Shown here: piece by piece, positions 7,962 to 10,000 of the stretch | Layout: each line of letters begins with the position of its first letter | Position numbering within the stretch: position 1 is the stretch's first letter | The notes under the pieces: generated by a model | The model's database searches: none | What the model was told of the DNA's origin: nothing | Seen by the model: only the letters and a program-made list of their open reading frames with translations | NCBI GenBank assembly: GCA_002005505.1 | Contig: KV908348.1 | Location: forward strand, 655,064 to 665,063 | Origin: Botryococcus braunii | Lineage: Eukaryota > Chlorophyta > Trebouxiophyceae | Length of the DNA stretch: 10,000 nucleotides | Direction: 5' to 3' | Translations under genes and position numbers: made by a program

Positions 7962-9623
7962 GAACGCTTGGACTCAAACAGATCATTTCTGGCACAGGGA
8001 GAACTGTGGGTAGTCGCTGCAGGACCCGGCAAACCTGGAGATGCCAACTTCAAAGGTGCACTCTTACTTACAGTCTTCTTTTGCTATTTCTATATTTTGG
8101 GAGGAGGGAAGGAGTAATGCTTGGACTAGGACATGTGGTGCAGAAGTCTAAAATTGAGAGTGATTGACAAATTGATAGTTTACAATTTGACAGGATCAGT
8201 TCCAACTGTTCATGTTACTGCCCCAATAACTTACAATCTGATCCTAACCATACATGTAAACCCTAAGTCTTCACCCCAAAAAGGCAACCTCTTTGCAAGC
8301 TGCTGACCCACCGCCCGAGCAATAGAAAAACACAAACTCCAAATCATTGAAAGCCCAACCAACCCCTCATGAGAAACATGAGCTTGATCCACAACCTGGG
8401 CGGAGAATTCCTATGTATTGCAGTCATTGCGGGGGGAGGCAGAGCATGCTAAAGGACTTTCTCTGTGATGCTCAGGTTATGATTGGGCTATTCTAACAAG
8501 CGGTGCACCTCAAACTCCTTCAAATGGAGCCTGCCATGGAGACAACTTTGGGTATGCTGCACAGTCTTCAAATTAGAAACGCATTGCAGTCTAGATTGTC
8601 TTGTGCAATGTAGGCATGAAAACTTAGCACTGCGCAGCAGTAAGGATTGGGCAATTTTAAAATCAGCATTCATGTATTGGACTGTAGGTCGGTCTTGAGA
8701 CCATGGAGAAAGGAAAGGAAAGGAATTGCATGTAGAGTCTTCTCCTTTATAAAGTTTATGGGCATGGTTAATTAATCATGCCCATATTGTTCAATCACAG
8801 TCCCCTGGTACCTACATACACTGCTTGAGCACATCTTTACACGGCCCCCCTCAATATACACACCCACTCTGAGCAATCCCCATATGCCAGTTAGCACCTG
8901 GTTTGAATCGGAGGATGGTCTGTGTTACCTCCCTCCTCATTTGAAACGGCATCTTGGCCGATACATGGGCAGGTGTTTATGTGGGTGACTCTGTGTGTCT
9001 CTCTCCATGCAGAGAAATGTTGCTTATGAGAACCAAAAAGCAGCAGGATTGCTGGCACAATTCACTTTGATGACGGCTGGAGATGGGTGGAGATGACACA
9101 GATAGAGGTGGTGTAGTGCGGGTAAGGGGATGAGATTGAAGGCACTCAAGAGCAATAGGATGAGTACGAGGAGAGAGAGCAAGCGTGAGAGGTAGAGAAG
9201 GGGAAAAGGGGGAGGGATGGAGAAGGGGGATGACGATGGGAGAGAGGAGGGGCGTGAGAGAGGGCGGGTGAGTGCGGGTGATATGGGAAGAAAAAGAGGG
9301 TAGGGAGGCTCTAGTGACAAGGACTTCTTTTGTCCGTGTTCCGCAGGACCGAAACACTAAGGTACTGGATGTCTGGATGTTTCGAGACTTGGGACCATTC
9401 AAGATTTCACAGGAGTATTGGGACTTACTTTCAAGAAGCCCCCATGAATGTTCTGAGCCGTTCATGTCCTGCTTCTTACAGGTATTGGCTCTTCACGCGG
9501 GAGCCACTACCCAGTCCGGACAAGATTACAGAGCTGAAGCGCATCGGAGCTGAGCTGGGTCTTGACAACACCAAGCTTGTCAAGGTGCAGCATGAGGGCT
9601 GCCTGTATGATCAACGCACGTGA
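5497..9623 (+). CDS. Secreted VDE-like/apolipoprotein D-like lipocalin, 11 exons
   Basis: Hand-built model: exons 5497-5794, 5881-5906, 6006-6057, 6149-6196, 6280-6355, 6515-6621, 7396-7457, 7998-8055, 8476-8551, 9347-9361, 9482-9623. All junctions are GT-AG, and the phases agree to give 960 nt (319 residues). Residues 1-22 look like a signal peptide (MAIPVVKLVAGLIYAY..., cleavage after CSA). No plastid-type Phe follows the site, so secretion is more likely than plastid import. The calycin fold is shown by CPPPG then FDLESFIS and DYWYIQEQ (about residues 93-107), LFCESAHYVPIN, RNYVNYGKVNG, ELWVVAAGP, YDWAILTSGAP, YWLFTREPLP and a C-terminal HEGC. The cysteines in TCPPPG, LFCES, NGACHG and HEGC match those usually disulfide-bonded in the family. 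Two N-glycosylation sequons occur (NGS, NDS). Such proteins bind small hydrophobic ligands; the Cys-rich and Glu-rich domains of true VDE are absent. The start is the first ATG in a frame otherwise open from 5296. Exon 10 (15 nt) is tentative: omitting it also keeps the frame. Confidence 0.8.
6622..7395 (+). other. Intron 6 of the lipocalin gene
   Basis: 774 nt, donor gtatgt and acceptor ctgcacag. It contains a 75-codon open frame (6951-7178) without recognisable motif and a pair of hairpins at 7306-7337. I see no further lipocalin motif, and exons 6 and 7 join in phase as PAFYPAG-GIARSI. Confidence 0.6.
7306..7337. repeat. Adjacent palindrome and hairpin in intron 6
   Basis: GAGGTACCTC (7306-7315) is a perfect 10-bp palindrome. 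It is followed by GCAGACAA (7317-7324) and TTGTCTGC (7330-7337), an 8-bp stem with a 5-nt loop. The hairpin ends 58 nt before exon 7. Confidence 0.8.
7797..7860 (+). repeat. C-rich tract with a 12-nt C run
   Basis: Low-complexity pyrimidine sequence, almost all C and T, with 12 consecutive C at 7842-7853. It directly precedes the CA array and forms one low-complexity block with it. Confidence 0.9.
7862..7958 (+). repeat. (CA)n microsatellite, 28 uninterrupted units at its 3' end
   Basis: CA-rich array with interruptions (CACCCACACCCAC at about 7881-7893 and a TA at 7901) and then 28 uninterrupted CA units (7903-7958). The final CA is followed by G, so the array itself ends in a CACAG that could act as a 3' splice site at 7959. 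Frames across it give HT or CV repeats and are not genes. Confidence 0.97.
8056..8475 (+). other. Intron 8 of the lipocalin gene
   Basis: 420 nt, donor gtgcac and acceptor gatgctcag. No repeat or open frame of note. The flanking exons join in phase as NFK-G-YDWAIL, which restores the family's GYDWAI segment and supports the boundaries. Confidence 0.65.
8757..8786. repeat. 30-nt near-perfect palindrome in intron 9
   Basis: TATGGGCATG pairs with CATGCCCATA around a central TTAATTAA. The only mismatch is the 8767/8776 pair. There is no flanking target-site duplication that I can see. Confidence 0.85.
9075..9310 (+). repeat. Purine-rich (G/A) tract in intron 9
   Basis: About 235 bases dominated by GGAGA, GAGAG and GGGGA words on the plus strand. 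The minus strand shows Pro/Ser/Leu-rich open frames, which are a composition effect. It resembles the tract at 1201-1640 in composition but I see no shared long word. Confidence 0.7.
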
Positions 9624-9631
9624 TGCAACAG

Positions 9632-9637
9632 AATAAA
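9632..9637 (+). terminator. Polyadenylation signal AATAAA
   Basis: AATAAA begins nine bases after the TGA of the lipocalin gene (9621-9623), followed by AT-rich sequence with a related TCAATAA at 9641. Very close to the stop, implying a short 3' UTR. Confidence 0.6.
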
Positions 9638-10000
9638 TGATCAATAACTATGATTGCATGCCTAGAAAGTGGCCATTGTATCAACCCATGTGTCTGTAGC
9701 ACACTGCATTCTGTTCTCACTTCCCCATAGTGAAACTTTCGGACGTGAATCTAGGCATGGGGAACACTGTCGACAACATATTTTATGCGCCGGGGCCACT
9801 TATTTCGACCTGCAAACCACCCGCAGCAGCTCCCAATGGAATTGGGTGGCAAGAGGAACTGTACATTCCCTGTATTTGAGCTCTATGAGCGTTATCTTTA
9901 TTTTTCGATGATAGTTCCTCATAAGCGAGCCCAATCGTGGAACAATGTCTTGCGTATGAACAGGAATTTTGGGTGGTCCCAGTCACACCAATATTTAAGA
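9638..10000. other. Downstream flank, nothing recognised
   Basis: Short open frames on both strands (plus 9669-9911, minus 9783-9986) have no motif I recognise and overlap each other. No repeat or RNA gene is visible. It is probably intergenic. Confidence 0.5.

Larger units (their letters stand above)
7458..7997 (+). other. Intron 7 of the lipocalin gene, carries the CA microsatellite
   Basis: 540 nt, starting with the strong donor gtaagt and ending at ggcacag (7991-7997). Its 3' half is a C-rich tract followed by the CA array, and the acceptor lies 39 nt beyond the end of the array. Confidence 0.6.
8552..9346 (+). other. Intron 9 of the lipocalin gene
   Basis: 795 nt, donor gtatgc and acceptor gttccgcag. 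It contains a run of GGAAA units (8706-8724), a 30-nt imperfect palindrome (8757-8786) and a purine-rich tract (9075-9310) that ends just before the acceptor. If the 15-nt exon 10 is not real, this intron continues to 9481. Confidence 0.55.

Noticed and set aside
7477..8167. Open frames with long HT or CV repeats on both strands
   Set aside because: They arise from the CA microsatellite inside intron 7. Only 7998-8055 in one frame carries lipocalin sequence.
9024..9465. Minus-strand Pro/Ser/Leu-rich open frames
   Set aside because: Composition shadow of the purine-rich tract and of lipocalin intron/exon sequence on the other strand.

Overview
This looks like nuclear DNA from a eukaryote. Protein-coding information is split by GT-AG introns, there are long simple-sequence repeats ((GAT)n, (GAG)n, (CA)n), the intergenic space is wide, and a canonical AATAAA follows one stop codon. 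There is no sign of bacterial operon layout. The best-supported protein is a secreted lipocalin related to the lipocalin domain of violaxanthin de-epoxidase (VDE) and to apolipoprotein D. That family is common in algae and stramenopiles, so an algal or stramenopile (possibly brown-algal) source is a reasonable but weak guess; the sequence does not fix the lineage.

Layout. Positions 1-530 hold a weak, frame-broken coding-like fragment of unknown origin. Positions 530-996 show nothing I can name. Positions 1003-1200 are a compound trinucleotide microsatellite that merges into a purine-rich tract running to about 1640. Positions 1924-3680 are a long plus-strand exon that begins with a chromodomain and ends with its stop codon; its 5' exon(s) are not identified. 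Positions 3681-5300 are non-coding and unusually rich in perfect palindromes, including a 20-bp one and a polylinker-like cluster near 5091-5183. A GC-rich repeat cluster and a TATA-like element (5373-5384) precede the second gene.

The second gene spans 5497-9623 on the plus strand. I reconstructed it by hand as 11 exons whose phases all agree (960 nt, 319 residues plus stop), with an N-terminal signal peptide, the lipocalin WY motif and four likely disulfide cysteines. Several exons are tiny (26, 48, 52, 58 and 62 nt, and a tentative one of 15 nt). Its larger introns carry a (CA)28 microsatellite, hairpin-forming inverted repeats and a second purine-rich tract. A polyadenylation signal lies at 9632-9637, and nothing recognisable follows.

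The two genes have no obvious functional link: one is a probable nuclear chromatin reader, the other a secreted ligand-binding protein. I see no clear new biological system. The points most worth a second look are the microexon-rich lipocalin gene, the palindrome clusters between 4042 and 5183, and the chromodomain protein with an AT-hook-like motif and no recognisable partner domain.
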